A stretch of 64,000 bases of DNA from Carettochelys insculpta (taxonomy: Eukaryota; Chordata; Testudines; Carettochelyidae). Location of the stretch: the NCBI RefSeq assembly GCF_033958435.1, contig NC_134142.1:96853001-96917000 (forward strand), given 5' to 3'. The notes under the pieces are model-generated. The model was not told where the DNA came from and did not search any database. It saw only the letters and a program-made list of their open reading frames with translations. Below are positions 24,310-35,764 of this stretch, one piece after another. A program made the position numbers and the translations under genes. The stretch's first letter is position 1. The number at the start of each line of letters is the position of its first letter.

Positions 24310-24583
24310 GGCTTGTCTGCACTATGAGCTGGATCAACACTGCAGCAATCGATCCAACAACCGTCAATTTATTGTATTTGCTTAGAAGTGAAAAATGAAT
24401 CTGAGCGCTCTCCTGTTGACTAGATTACTCCACCAGGACAAGAGTAAATGTGAGAGCAGCCTCTGCCAACCTTCCTAAACAGAAGACGTATGGTAAGTAT
24501 ACTGACTTCAGCTATGCTATTTGTGTAGCTGAAGTTGCACAGAGCAGATTGATAGGGGAGGGAATAGGGAGAGTTACTGTAAA
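24310..24583. mobile_element. MITE fragment (left part) inserted in a SINE
   Basis: It begins GGCTTGTCTGCACTATGAGC, a variant of the common MITE terminus, directly after TAA. It includes AGCGCTCTCCTGTTGAC and TTCAGCTATGCTATTTGTGTAGCTGAA-type mirror sequence, here described by its arms TTCAGCTA and TAGCTGAA. The right part is missing; a LINE fragment starts at about 24584. Confidence 0.6.
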
Positions 24584-25065
24584 CTGGAATCCCAACTATG
24601 CACACCCTCCTCAGGCAGCGGCGGCTCCTCTGGCTTGGCCACGTCCACAGGATGAATAATGGAAGGATCCCAAAAGACATCTTGTATGGTGAGCTAGCCT
24701 CTGGCAAAAGACCTCCTGGACGCCCCCAGCTGCGCTTCAAAGATGTCTGCAAGAGAGACCTCAGGGAAGTAGACATCAAGCCAGACAGCTGGGAGAAGCT
24801 GGCAGACGATCGCAGCAGATGGAGGCAGGAACTATGCAAGGACCTTCAGAAGGGTGAGTTGAGGATCATACAGCTAGCAAAGGAGAAGCGAGCCCACAGA
24901 AAGCACAGCAAGGACCTGCCAGACACCCATTACATATGCAACAAGGACTGTCACTCTCGTGTGGGTCTTCACAGTCACAGACGATGCTGCAAATGAGGAT
25001 GCCAAACGGAACTGTGAAGGGCATGATCCATAGTCTACGTAGACTGAAGGATGCTACTACTACTG
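24584..25065 (+). mobile_element. LINE 3' fragment, family 2, copy 2
   Basis: One open frame encodes LLWLGHVHRMNNGRIPKDIL, RPPGRPQLRFKDVCKRDL and SWEKLADDRSRWRQEL, the same RT C-terminus as copy 1. It runs on into a Cys/His-rich end (ICNKDCHSRVGLHSHRRCC) that looks like a C2H2-type finger. The tail is GTCTACGTAGACTGAAGG followed by (CTA)n. It is 5'-truncated to under 500 bp but intact in its frame. Confidence 0.85.
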
Positions 25066-25072
25066 TAAACAA

Positions 25073-25180
25073 AGACTAAGTCTCTCTCTGCCCCAGCTTC
25101 CCCCTCTTTTAAATGGAGAGCCATACTATCTATCTCACAGAGGCACTGAAAGTACAAATACATTAACACTGTGAGGTCAC
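25073..25180 (+). repeat. tRNA-type SINE, 3' part
   Basis: CTCTCTCTGCCCCAGCTTCCCC, TTTTAAATGGAGAGCCATACT and CTCACAGAGGCACTGAAAGT, seen as shorter blocks in this order, match the normal SINE tail that should follow the piece ending at 24309. A near repeat GACTTAA / GACTAA lies on the two sides of the insertion. Confidence 0.65.
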
Positions 25181-27961
25181 CAGATGCTATGATTCAAGTA
25201 TCATAGCAGTCCTAAGACAGGAAAAAAGGATTTTAAAATATGGGAGAGGTTGCTCCCAATTAGCAGCAGCACAAGACCAGTTCTGCAAGCACATGCACAT
25301 TGGGGTTTATCCACTGATAGAGGCTATAAGAATCTGATGATGATACTGTTAGTTTTCCCACGAGCACCATCATATGAAAAAAGCCTGATTACGAAGGAGC
25401 AGTGTAGGTGTAACTCTAAACAATGTAGAAACAGAAGTGGGATAGGGTAGTGTGATTGTTGCTTGCATGCACTCCTGCTATGAACTTGGAGCCCCAACAT
25501 ATTCTGTACACTGGTGAAGATGGGGATGACAATTACAGTTTGGAAACTAGAACTCAAATATTTAATAAGCAGCCTCAGCCAAAAAGCTGACTAAATAATA
25601 TACACAGTTCCAGAAGGGGAGGAAATGAGTAGTTACATATATTAATTATCCTTTCTGGGATTATGGTCTCACTCAAGTTTAAATTTAAAGGGTTTAGATT
25701 ACTTTCTGGTGAATTTTATTAGTTTACCCAAGAGGTGCAAAGAGTGATGCTATCGCAATAGAGAAATTATATGCAGTACTATTACAAGCTGAGTCACCCA
25801 AAAGCATTGTATCTTGCTTTATTATAAACACAGTGCCTAAAATAGGCTCCTGATGCACCATCATCTGTTATGTGATAGAATGGTAGCAGCAAGCTAGCTT
25901 AGTGAAATAGTCAAATGAAATCTGCAGCGTGGCTCTCGGTAGACAGACCAAGTTCTCTTGTTATTCTTCACGAGTAGCAGCTGTAGACTCTTCCACTTCT
26001 GTAGTAAAGAAACATGTAGGAAGAAATCTGGTGAGAGCTGCCATGTTGCTGTTAAGGACAGGAGACAGATGTGCCTGTTGACACTCATGCTGCAGATGAG
26101 AAGTAGGTGACCGCTGGCATACCACATGGACAGAAAACAAAATCTGTAAGACTATTCCCTATGCAGCTGCAGCCACCAGCCTTCTCCTGCCTTACATCTT
26201 TTCAAGGTTCTTCAGTAGCAAGCACGTGTCTTAGAGTCCTACAAAGAAACCACAGAATGGTCCCCTTTCTATACCCCTTACAAGGAAAGTCTTGCTCCTA
26301 ACACAAACCAAGAACCTGAATATTTTGTAACAGCATGGATTCATTCCACATGTCAGAGCAAGAACCTCAAACTTGGAAGAAGCAGCACAGGATGTAAAAG
26401 TTCACTGTGGTCCCAAATCAAAATATATTTAAGATGACGTTTACCAGAATCCAATGTACCTATAGTTTTATATTGGAGGGACTACTCACTCTCAATCACG
26501 AATAGTTCTCATTTTGACACCCTATCTTCAAATGCTCATAACTTTCCAAAAACAACTCTTTTGAGCTAAATATATATTTAATAAAGACCAACTAAAGATA
26601 TGTAAGTGTTTTTTTTTAATTTGATGTTAGCTTGTGTAACTGGTAAAATAAAGTCTCAACTAATACAAGCCTCAACCCTCATACAACATCATTATTCCCC
26701 CCCCTCCCACCAATACATATCTCTGAGCTGAACCCAAATGGTATATCTGGTGCCAGTTCTCTAGAGTTCAGTTTCCTCCTAACTCAGTCCCTTCAATTTG
26801 CCTACAGTTAGATAAGTCCATAAATTAATAACCTAAACAGAACTTATGAGTAGACCTCTGCATAGATACAAAGTTTATATCCACCAGTGTTTCCTGAGCA
26901 TTAAAAAAAAAAAATCTGTATCTGCAAAGTTCAAGGGTTCTACTAAGAACTGCAGTCTGACTTGCTGATGCTTCTCCCAAGAACCAGTGATACCCATGTG
27001 TCAGCAGCTTCTCCAACGTGGCTGTACTGCCACTAGACCTGACCATTGGGCCTAGCACCAAGCTCACCAGAATCTGTTCCTCGTCCAAGTAGCTTGCATG
27101 TTTCAGGCTGGAACTCCTCCCATGCAGCCATCTGTTCAGCAGTCCATGGGCTGCTTGCATATGCTTCCTGACAAGGTCAAGGCCTGGCCTTGGGTGAAGA
27201 AGGCTATTTCTTCTGATAGAAAACCAGCATCCCAGTGCAAATATGCTGCCCAGCATGACGTCTCAAAGGCACATCATTGGAACAATAGGTATTATCACAT
27301 TATGCTGACTGTAATGAAAGAGACAAACTCAAGAATAATGGGGCTTGACCAGTAAATAACATGCATTCATCTTTAGGAGGTCATCATCTCCGACTTAACA
27401 GCCACACATTCTTACCCATCATCAACAGGGCCATCCTTAGGCATATGCAGAATATGCAGCTGCCTAGGGCACCCCATGCCCCAAATTTAGTGGGTCCTGA
27501 GATGGCTTGAACTTAAATACTGTCCTCCGTTAGGTGGATAGTACCTGCTAAGTTTGTCATTTGGTGTATGCAAACAATTCTTTGCGTGAAGATGGAAGAA
27601 TCTATATAAGCTTTTCCATAACCACGAGTTCTGTTATTTGAGGTCCTATTTGAGACTTCAGTTTTAAACAGTACTAAAAGTCCTTCAGCCTTTGGGCAAC
27701 TACCTATGGCCATGATTTAGGGAAGACTGCACTCACAGTGGAAGAACAATGTACATTTCTTCATCCAGATCTAGCCATTTCAATATGGCAGCCTTACCTT
27801 GTTCACAGTCCTGGCCCACTGCATTGTGAAGTCCTCTATCTGTGCTTCCCTAATGAGGAGTGCAGAAAGCTGGATTGCTGACTGGGTTGAGGGTCATCAA
27901 CATGCTATGGCCACCTTTCAAATGGTTCCCAGAATGACTCAAGGTCATCACTGGAGGTGGG

Positions 27962-27962
<1 letters not shown>
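25181..27962. other. METTL15 intron, no gene
   Basis: A minus-strand frame of 143 codons (26825-27256) and other short frames have no recognisable domain and no convincing splice context. A possible old interspersed repeat lies at 27420-27490 (TATGCAGAATATGCAGCTGC), family unknown. Confidence 0.4.

Positions 27963-27999
<37 letters not shown>
27963..27999 (+). repeat. Uninterrupted run of 37 G
   Basis: A homopolymer of 37 guanines, preceded by GGTGGGC. It is either a true G tract able to form G-quadruplexes or an assembly or sequencing artefact. The open frames through it are meaningless. Confidence 0.95.
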
Positions 28000-28000
<1 letters not shown>

Positions 28001-29947
28001 GTACCAGGGTCAGAGTAATTCCATGAAGTTTGGGGCATGTGACACCATTTGTTCAAACACTTGTTATCATGCTTGTGAGCCAGCCAGCCATTATAGGAGC
28101 CGATTTACCTTCAGAGTGAGTGAGTGAGACAGCGAATGAATGAGTGCGCACATGTGCTTGCATGTATATGAGAAGAGCAAAAGTTTTTCTACAGAGTAAT
28201 TAAAGGCATACCAATCTCTGGTAAAATATTGTCAACTGCTCTTGAAGCACTCTCTTAAGGTTCCAGCTCCTGTCTAAACAGGTCCTCTTCAAGTGGCCAA
28301 CAGTTAGACCAAAATTTGAGTATATCAGCTCTTAAACTCCAGAATTTGTTGCCTTCCTTTGTCTCCTCATCAGTTTCTTACAAGAAGTCTGTGTGTGAGG
28401 CTGATACCCCCTCTCCTAGTTCAGGCTTTTCTGTTTCTCCTTTCCCTAATCAGACAGTGTTCTGGACAGACATAAGGCAATGTTCTCGCATTCGGTTATG
28501 TATCCTGGATTTTTTTCTCATGACACCTTGTGGGATACCTACTGAAATTCTGGGACTGCGTGTCAAACTACTAAACTCAGTCAAAACAAAAAGCAGTCAA
28601 GTACCACTTTAAAGACTATCAAAATAGTTCTAGATTTTTTTCTGGTGATATCCCATGTTGCATCCGGTTTTAGTAATGCAGCACCATTTTCAACTGGCTG
28701 TTCAGCAGCGTGAAGAAAACACAGCTGAGTGTTGCATTGTATTAAACAGTATTATGAACAGGGCAGTCAAACAGTAAACTTTTCAAGAATTGGGAGGGAG
28801 GCAGCTAGCAGCATAGCTACCACAATGCTGGGCAGATATTCTAGGCTGAGGAGGAGGAGGGAGGAACAGAGATCACTTCTTTCTGCATGACATTTTTATT
28901 CAGTGGAGCATGGCTTCTGGTTCAGCAACTCAGCTCTGAGCAGGAAAGGATACTGCTGAACAACTGGGATGACCTACATCCGGAAGTTCTGCTATGACTG
29001 CTGAAGACTATTTTCTTCGAGTTTGGTGGAGAGCTCATCCCAGAGCTGAAGTATCAAAAACATCCTCAATATGTGAAACATCCCCTCAATGCAGAGAAGC
29101 CTTTGACCATCACTGCCACCTGGAATGCAACCACCCAATATCTAACCAGTTTGATATTGTATTAAGATGGTGTTATCGTCTGAGGTGATGAAGATGGGTG
29201 ATTGACGGTAATAACTTGTTGCTGCATATGATCATCCTTACTGGACACCTTGGATTTGAGAAAGGAACTGATCAACTATATTCTGAGCAGCTGTAAAGTA
29301 ACAGTGGAGTGTGCATCTGGAAGACTTAAGGAAAGGTGAAGGTGTCTTTTCAGATGGCTCAATGCTCACACCCACCGGACCCACCCTCTGCACAATACTG
29401 TAACCGTCCTGCTTATGAACATAACCGTCAGACTGTAAATGAAAGCAAGTCTGCCCTGATTCAACAGCCAAAATGACAAAGAATAGCACTGAGTGAAGCT
29501 ACACCGTTCGTTTCAGTGAGATACAGACCGAATTTAACCTGTCACTACTGACCCTTGTACTAGCACAGCCCAGCTGAGACACTGTCACTGACTGCATCCT
29601 ATTTATCTGTAAAGAATTAAAACTGCCATCACAGAAAGCTGTAAAATATGATATTCTTTGACACTTCAAATACCTGATACACCTGCTGTGGGTTTTTTAA
29701 GTGACAGAAGAAAAAAAGCTGTGTGTACTTATCAGCTAACAATAGTGGAATCCCAGATAAAGCACATGGGATTTTGTGGATCTTCAACTGAACTCAGTTG
29801 AGCAGCAGTAACACTTCACTTTAATAACCCAATAAATCTTTCTGAATGAGTTCATATTTTGCAATGTTATCTTCCAACACTGACCCACAGAACTAAAATT
29901 AAATTTCAGTTAAGGCTAATTTGGCTGCTAAAGAGTCTCAGAAAGTT
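28000..29947. other. METTL15 intron with a Penelope terminus fragment
   Basis: At about 28578-28628 the text CAAAACAAAAAGCAGTCAAG and then CACTTTAAAGACTATCAAAA matches the arm of the Penelope relic at 29.95 kb. Otherwise no gene or nameable repeat was seen. Confidence 0.45.
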
Positions 29948-30075
29948 AACCGTGTCAGTCTGTATCTTCACAAAACAAAAGTAGTCCTGTAGCACTTTAA
30001 AGACTATATATAACAATATAATTTATTAGGTCATGAGCTTATATGGCACAGACCCACTTCTTCTGATGTATGATA
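29948..30075 (-). mobile_element. Penelope-like element, inverted left arm (second relic)
   Basis: GTCAGTCTGTATCTTCAC, AGTAGTCCTGTAGCACTTTA, then ATTTATTAGGTCATGAGC follow the same order as the left arm of the element at 2395 (TTAGTCTGGATCTG, GGGTCCTGTGGCACCTTA, ATGAGCTTTCG). This places it as the inverted arm of a second copy. Confidence 0.6.
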
Positions 30076-30189
30076 ACCGACACAAAGAGAACTTAAAAAA
30101 AAAAAAAAAGGCTGAAGAATGAGCTAGATAGGACAGAGGGGTGGTGGGGAGCGGGAGAAAAATAATTTCTCCCAGGCTGCGTCTACAGT

Positions 30190-30905
30190 ACAGTGCTATC
30201 TCACTAGACCAAACTACATCAGTTACACAATCAGGAGCTCATATTCCTGCATTTCCACCAATGTGATATATACCATCATGTGCCAACAATGCCCCTCTGC
30301 TATGTATATTGGACAAATTGGACAATCATTTTGCCAAAGAACAAATGGACAAATCAGACCTTAGGAATCTGAATAAACATAAGCCTGTCAGTGTGCATTT
30401 CACTCTAGCAAGTCATAGCATCAAAAACTTGGAAGTGTTTACATTATAAAACAAAGAGGCTGTGTCTACACTCTCCCCCCCCCCCTTTTTTTTTTTTTAA
30501 AAGTCGGAAGAGGGGTTCACTTTCAAGAGGTGCATCTACACTGCTTTTCTTCTTTCGAAAGAAACTCTTAAGAATACGCAAATGAAACACCAGATATGTA
30601 AATATGCACCTCATTTGCATGCTTCTTTCAAAAGGAGGAATGCAAGTGTAGACACAACCAGAGACTTTAACAGCAGATTACAAAGGGAGACATCTGAATT
30701 GGAGTTCATTCTCAAGTTTGACACTTTTCACCTCAAACACAAAGATATTAATTACCTTACACATTACAAGGACAGTTCCCCACCTCCAATACTTGTAGTG
30801 ATCCCAGGCAGACACTTGCAGAAACTATTTTTCACCCCATTTTTCCTGCCCTCCTTCTGGCCTAACAAGCTGGTTCATCAGGTTTTATTTCATCGGCCAA
30901 ATAAA
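30190..30905 (+). mobile_element. Penelope-like element, GIY-YIG and tail region (second relic), interrupted
   Basis: Degraded GIY-YIG coding is visible near 30260-30330 (IYTIMCQQC, then MYIGQIGQS in one frame). After the MITE at 30458-30659 the tail coding LQRETSELEFILKFD resumes, matching LQREISELQFICKFD in the copy at 2.4-2.9 kb. Several stops are present. The right inverted arm is not found, so the element is truncated or decayed at about 30.9 kb. Confidence 0.7.
30458..30659. mobile_element. Short fold-back MITE, AAATGAGG type, 202 bp
   Basis: The termini are GGCTGTGTCTACAC and GTGTAGACACAACC, with an AGA duplication on both sides (30455-30457 and 30660-30662). It is a shortened version of the 400-bp element at 11437 with C and T runs near the left end. 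It sits inside the second Penelope relic. Confidence 0.85.
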
Positions 30906-30992
30906 TAATGCTCTTAGGATAATGCTGAGTGACAATCCCACTCTGGGCAAAAAAAAATATTGTATACAAGTGCATGCAGTCATTTAACTCAC

Positions 30993-31265
30993 CTGCGCAG
31001 GCTGAGGTGATAAACAATTAACAACTTCTTTCACCATCACTGGTGTGTGCAGTGTTTCACAACGTTCATCTGCCCTTCCATGTAGCTTTTGAACTTCATG
31101 GTTATACGTCGTTTGTTCTTTAATGTCATATTCATAAGTCACTTCCTTTCCTTCTGTGGAAGAACATATACTTCTGGCCCAAATACCTACATGTATTGAG
31201 TTCATTTCTAAATGAGACAGAAGCAATCGTTTGTAGATATGACACAAATACTGAAGCATCACCAT
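30993..31265 (-). CDS. METTL15: METTL15 first coding exon (mitochondrial 12S rRNA m4C methyltransferase, N-terminus)
   Basis: METTL15 is the mitochondrial homologue of bacterial RsmH and methylates N4 of a cytosine in 12S rRNA, needed for small-subunit assembly. This exon encodes residues 1-91. The N-terminus is a plausible mitochondrial targeting region with few acidic residues (LCHIYKRLLLSHL, later IWARSICSS). The diagnostic part is the C-terminal block LHTPVMVKEVVNCLSP (residues 72-87), which matches METTL15 and RsmH proteins just before the SAM-binding GGH motif. The exon starts at 31282 after a T-rich tract and CCTAG, leaving 17 nt of 5' UTR. The donor is GCGCAG|GTGAGT at 30992, phase 0. 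The ATG at 31265 is the first in the exon. Later exons with the SAM-binding motif were not found at lower coordinates, so they lie beyond the window's left edge. Confidence 0.92.
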
Positions 31266-31282
31266 ATTGTAGTCAGACCAAT
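31266..31282 (-). other. METTL15: METTL15 5' UTR part of the coding exon
   Basis: Seventeen bases lie between the acceptor TTTTTCCTAG, whose AG is at 31284-31283 on the minus strand, and the start codon. An upstream noncoding exon must supply the rest of the leader, probably in the CpG-rich region near 35.4-35.76 kb. Confidence 0.75.
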
Positions 31283-32181
31283 CTAGGAAAAAAAATAAAT
31301 ATTGGGAAATATATTAAAGTACAGATTTTAAACAATGGGTTCAGGAAGTGGGAGTACAAAATAGTGTTCACACAGCCCAGGACACACAATCCCAGAAAAA
31401 AAAAACCTTCATTAGCAGAAACTAAAATGTGGAGATTCTAATGGAAACTACAATGTTGGTCTCCTTTTGGGATTTCTCCAGGCCTTCCACCCAACATGCA
31501 TGCTCCAAGCCAAAACCTCTCTCTAAGTATTACCATAAAACTTTTCTTTCCTCTTTAACCTATGACTCTGCCTGCAGCATGACATATTAAAGCCATTCAT
31601 AATTAAATAAAGCATATGGTAATATCAATGATATGCGATCAGATTTAAGTATAAAGTGTACAAATAAAGGGATCAGAGCTGCTTCAGCCTGGCTGGAGCA
31701 CCCCTGCCTACAGTGTGCCCAGGTCCACCACAGATAGGGACTGCTCCAGCCAAGGCAGAGCTCCCCTGCCCAGGGTACTCCTGGGCCAGGCCAGGATGCA
31801 GAGGATGGGGGATGCAGGCAGGGACATTCTGGTTGATGAGAGCAGCCCTGGTTCCCAGTGTGCCACAAGCAGGGGCACTTTAGCCCAGCAGAGCAGTACC
31901 TATCCACGGCAGGGGCGACATGCCAGGCCTTCCTAGCCACCTGCCCTCATCCATTAACCAATTCTGCCATGAATGTAATCAATCCGAGCCTTGAGTTCAA
32001 TGGATGAGAAATGAAATAAAACCATTTGTCTGTTTACAAATAGTTATTTTCATCAGTTTCATATTGTTTGTGAACATGACATACAGTTCTTTTCATGCTA
32101 AGTCATACCTAGCTGATGACAAACCAGAAAGAAGATAGGTGTATTCTTAATTTTAGTCGTGGAGTGCTGTATCCTTTAGGT
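31283..32181. other. METTL15 first intron (5' side), no gene
   Basis: A GC-richer patch at 31.68-31.96 kb carries overlapping frames on both strands without recognisable domains; it may be a repeat I cannot name. Otherwise it is plain intron. Confidence 0.4.
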
Positions 32182-32759
32182 CAGTGCTTCTCAATCTGCA
32201 GAGTGCTTGCGACCCAATCAATCCATGTGATATCCTCAGGGCCATACAGATAGCAAATATATCCTGTGGCTATGGCCCATATAACACACAGGCTACCTTT
32301 ACACTATGGAAGCTCTCTCCCAATGGAACTTCTTTCAAAATAGCACAGTCACACACAAAAAAGTGGATCAAAAGAGTGATCTGCACTTTTGAAAGAGAGC
32401 ATCCATACAGCCCCCCACTCGTTCGAAAGAATGGGCCAGGAATCAAAAAAAAAAAAAAAAAATCAGGCGCCATGAGGACTGCTCTTTTGAAAAGAGGGCC
32501 CACAAAGTGTCTACACATGTTTTCTTTGGAAAGAAGCTTTCAAAAGAAGGTGCTCTTCCTGAAACAGGAGTGGAAGAGTGCTTTCGAAAGGGTCATCACG
32601 TTTTATTTAATTTCAATTTAATTTGTATGTAGCCACTCTGTCGGGTATTTCAAAAGACCCTCCGCTTTCAAAAACTATTTTGAAAGATCTTTCTAGTGTA
32701 GATGCGGCCATACAGAGATGAGTATGTGGCCCACAATACTAACAGGCTGAGAACCCCTA
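32182..32759. mobile_element. hAT-type MITE hosting another MITE
   Basis: The outer ends CAGTGCTTCTCAATCTG and CAGGCTGAGAACCCCTA are imperfect inverted repeats of the hAT (Charlie/MER5) type CAGTGGTTCTCAACC. The outer element is split by the MITE at 32291-32709. An 8-bp flank pair (CTTTAGGT / CTTGAAGC) is only partly conserved. Confidence 0.6.
32291..32709. mobile_element. Fold-back MITE of the GGCT...AGCC group, 419 bp
   Basis: It starts GGCTACCTTTACAC and ends GTGTAGATGCGGCC. The interior has TTCGAAAGAAT, CTCTTTTGAAA and a long A run, partly mirrored. The 3-bp flanks are ACA and ATA, so the duplication is imperfect. Confidence 0.65.
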
Positions 32760-33719
32760 CTTGAAGCTAACCTTTTCTTTTGATAAAAGAACGAATTGGC
32801 TGTTAGCTGCAAAGAGGTAAAAAGATGGGTTTCATTTACAGGAATTTTACATTTGTTTTCTGAGCAAATATCTCGTTTAGTCCCACACTTCATATGCTCT
32901 CTTAACATGCAAAAAACACACCAAACAAAAAAAGGATAGGCCCTCTGACAATATGCCATGCCATATTTCATCATTATAGAAGCATCTAATCCTAGGATGC
33001 AATTATCTTTCCAGTTTTTATATATTCTATTGTTTTGGGTCCACCCATTATTTAGTCATCTGTATTGTCTTCCACAAAATGGCAACACCCTGAAGAGACA
33101 CTTTAGGCCCCAAACATTACATAGCTCCATTTTTAATAATAGAAGGAAATTAGGCAAGTTCCATGTAATCAGACATTCTCCTGTCTTCCAGAAACCATTT
33201 AAGTTATTGGTGGCTCAAATTATGTACAGGATACTTATTAATAGCTTCGGTCAATTTGCCTCTCTCACCCTGGAACTGCAGGACAAAGAAGCCAAGTTTA
33301 TAATGCTGGAGATAAAATGGTTCTTGTCTCTTTATTTAATTCAGAAGCATGCAACACACTACAGCCCTGATGCTCCAGTGAGGGCCATACAGTCCCACAG
33401 AGATCACTACAAGATCAGAGCCAACATTAAGAACCAGTTATTTACTTCCTTAACCAGAACTACTTCATGTAGTCACATGAACCTGTAAGATGGTATGCAT
33501 ACATATCATACCCAAACCCAATTCACATCATCTTAGAAAAATATGTTGGTGATATACTGACAGATTACTTCACAACACTCATTTTAGGCAACTCTTTTGT
33601 TTTAAAAAGCAAGAGTCACACCTCTTCCACTACGCCTGCCAATTAGTACTTCGTCCTAGTGTCTTTTCTGAGAGTTTGTAGGCGAAAACGTTGCTGTAAT
33701 TTGCTGAAACGCAGCTAGA
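32760..33719. other. METTL15 first intron, no gene
   Basis: A plus-strand frame of 176 codons (32958-33488) has low-complexity-free but unrecognised sequence, no conserved motif and no matching splice signals. I treat it as chance. Confidence 0.45.
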
Positions 33720-34650
33720 AGACGCCTCCCAGGTCGTGCAGCGGGGTACGAACGCGGTCTCACGGAGGGTGGGGAGAGCGCTCCAGCCACAGCGGAAGAT
33801 ACAGAAGCACCACGGAGAACGTCAATTGATTTTCAACGAACGGCTCCGCGGCGTCTGCTGTTACTGGGTGTCTCTAACGGGTCTTTGTAACCTCCATACC
33901 CGAGAGTGTTTGACGGCTGGGCTGGGCTCGGCTGGGCTCGGCTGGGCTCCCCTCCCCACCCCCCTTCTTGGGGGCAAGGAGGGCTGAGACCGCCTCGGGC
34001 TGCTCCTTCTCTGCCCCCCGCAGGCCGGCGAGACTATGTGGGTGTGAAGGGCCTGGTACTCACTGCAGATCACGCCGCTGCCCTGCTGTCGCTGCCGGGG
34101 TACGAACGCGCAGCCGGCCCGGCGTCCCCTCGCAACAAGGCACCGATGCCTTCAGTTCCGCCTGAATGTTGCTGCCGCACCGGCAGCGCCCCCCTGTCCC
34201 AGATGGAAGCGGCGGATGCCCCCGGGACCAAGGACATTTAAATGCCCGGAGGGGAGTGGCCCCCAAGAAACCCTTCGGGGTCGTCCCCAGGGCCCCAGCG
34301 TCGTGTGTCACTCACTCAACACCCACACTGGACTAACCTCAAGCCAGCCTCATGTATTCCCCACAGGCTGCCCTGGATCCAGCCCCGCGACCGCCCCCCA
34401 GTCTCTTCTCCGCCCAGGGCTCCATTCTCCATCACCCACACCAGCTCCCATCTGCACACGGGCGGCTTGCTTCCCGCCGCCACTAGCCATGGACAAGCCT
34501 CTGCCACTGTATATAAACACGAGCGCTCCCCTTGCACCATACACCACCAATCAGCACGCCTGCAACTGCACTACACGCTTGCCGGCTGTGTTATACTACC
34601 GCTTCCTGTACGTAACCCACGCGCATACAAGCGCCCCTGCATCCATCATC
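33720..34650. promoter_or_regulatory. Second GC-rich block inside METTL15 5' region
   Basis: A separate CpG-rich block lies about 1 kb from the promoter core, with a more AT-balanced stretch (34.7-35.38 kb) between. It includes a short tandem repeat of the type GGCTGGGCTC, three copies at about 33917-33950, and several long open frames that are a by-product of GC content. It could be an alternative METTL15 promoter or an extension of the CpG island. No exon can be defined here. Confidence 0.35.
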
Positions 34651-35389
34651 CCGTCACACACAATTCAATGCTGTAGTGCCTTGAGGACGTGAGTAACTGG
34701 GCAAATAATCAAGTTATAAACGCCTCTGGTATCTGCAGGACCGGCCCGTGCTAGCATTCGCACTCTAAGGTTTTATTATCTCGGACACATATTTGTTATT
34801 AGCCTCACAGCCCCTGCTGCTCCCACCTCAACTGCATAGAATATATATATAATCAATTATAAATACGTGATACATCTAGCTCAGGCATATACCAACCCAT
34901 TGTCACACACACCACCGAGCTTGTACATGCAGCCTACACACACTTCCCAGTTGTACTACAGAAGTGCCCGTCACTTCATCCTTAAGGCTGAGTAACGTTA
35001 GTCTAAGCCAGCAATATTTTGTTGGCACGACAAACTACTGTTCGTTTCCCCGTCTCTGTTCTGATCTTCCTCTTGAATGAATTTTTATGCCAAAAGTAGG
35101 TCTTGCTCGTTCTCACTCAAGCACGGCTGCAGCACTATAATCAACCTTCCGATCCGTTGCTTTTACTCGACCGTAAGACGCTACGTGCTCCGTATACATT
35201 GAAACAACTGCATAGCGCAAAAAATTATTTGTGAATGGTCTTTTGCCTTTAACAGTCAAACGTGGTGGGTGCCAACAATTTGCATGAGTTCAGTTACAAA
35301 ATGTGCTCAACTTCCTCTACAGCTATTTGTGATTGATCCCTCCAAATGTAGCACAATTGGCATGCAGTCCTCTTGAGTATCATGCGCAC
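34651..35389. other. AT-balanced gap between two GC-rich blocks
   Basis: Includes an (AT)n stretch near 34840. No exon or repeat recognised. Confidence 0.4.
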
Positions 35390-35764
35390 CCCCACCGGGT
35401 AGGTGGGCTTGATGCATCGTCTCCCACTCACCCCTTGGCGCACAGCGCCTCCTCCCAGCAACCCAGGATTGCTGGCCTGGCCGGCCGGCAGGACACCTGT
35501 CTCCCCCGCACAGGCAGACACAGGGACCTGAAAGGGGGCAGGGGTTCTCGGAATGATACTCGGCTTTCTCACGTGACAATACCCCCCTCCCCCAGGAGCA
35601 AACGGGATAAGCACAGCAGCGCAGGGCACTATTCCCTAGCAGGAATAGCAGCGGTGCCTGGCCCCGCCAGCCGGCCTAGCAGGGCTGCGCAGACTGGTCC
35701 AGCCAGCAGCACTTGAACCCCACTCGTAGCAAGACTAGCTCCGCTTGCCCCTCGGCGCCGTCGC

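Noticed and set aside
27799..28056. Frames with long Gly or Pro runs
   Set aside because: They are produced by the 37-G homopolymer.
1..30992. Further METTL15 exons with the SAM-binding GGH motif
   Set aside because: No minus-strand segment with this pattern and splice sites was found; the introns of this gene are known to be very long.
32958..33488. 176-codon plus-strand frame
   Set aside because: No recognised motif, antisense to METTL15, with no supporting splice or regulatory signals.
33736..34692. Several frames of 110-158 codons in GC-rich DNA
   Set aside because: They overlap on both strands, are biased toward Pro, Ala, Gly and Arg, and have no domain. High GC explains the lack of stops.
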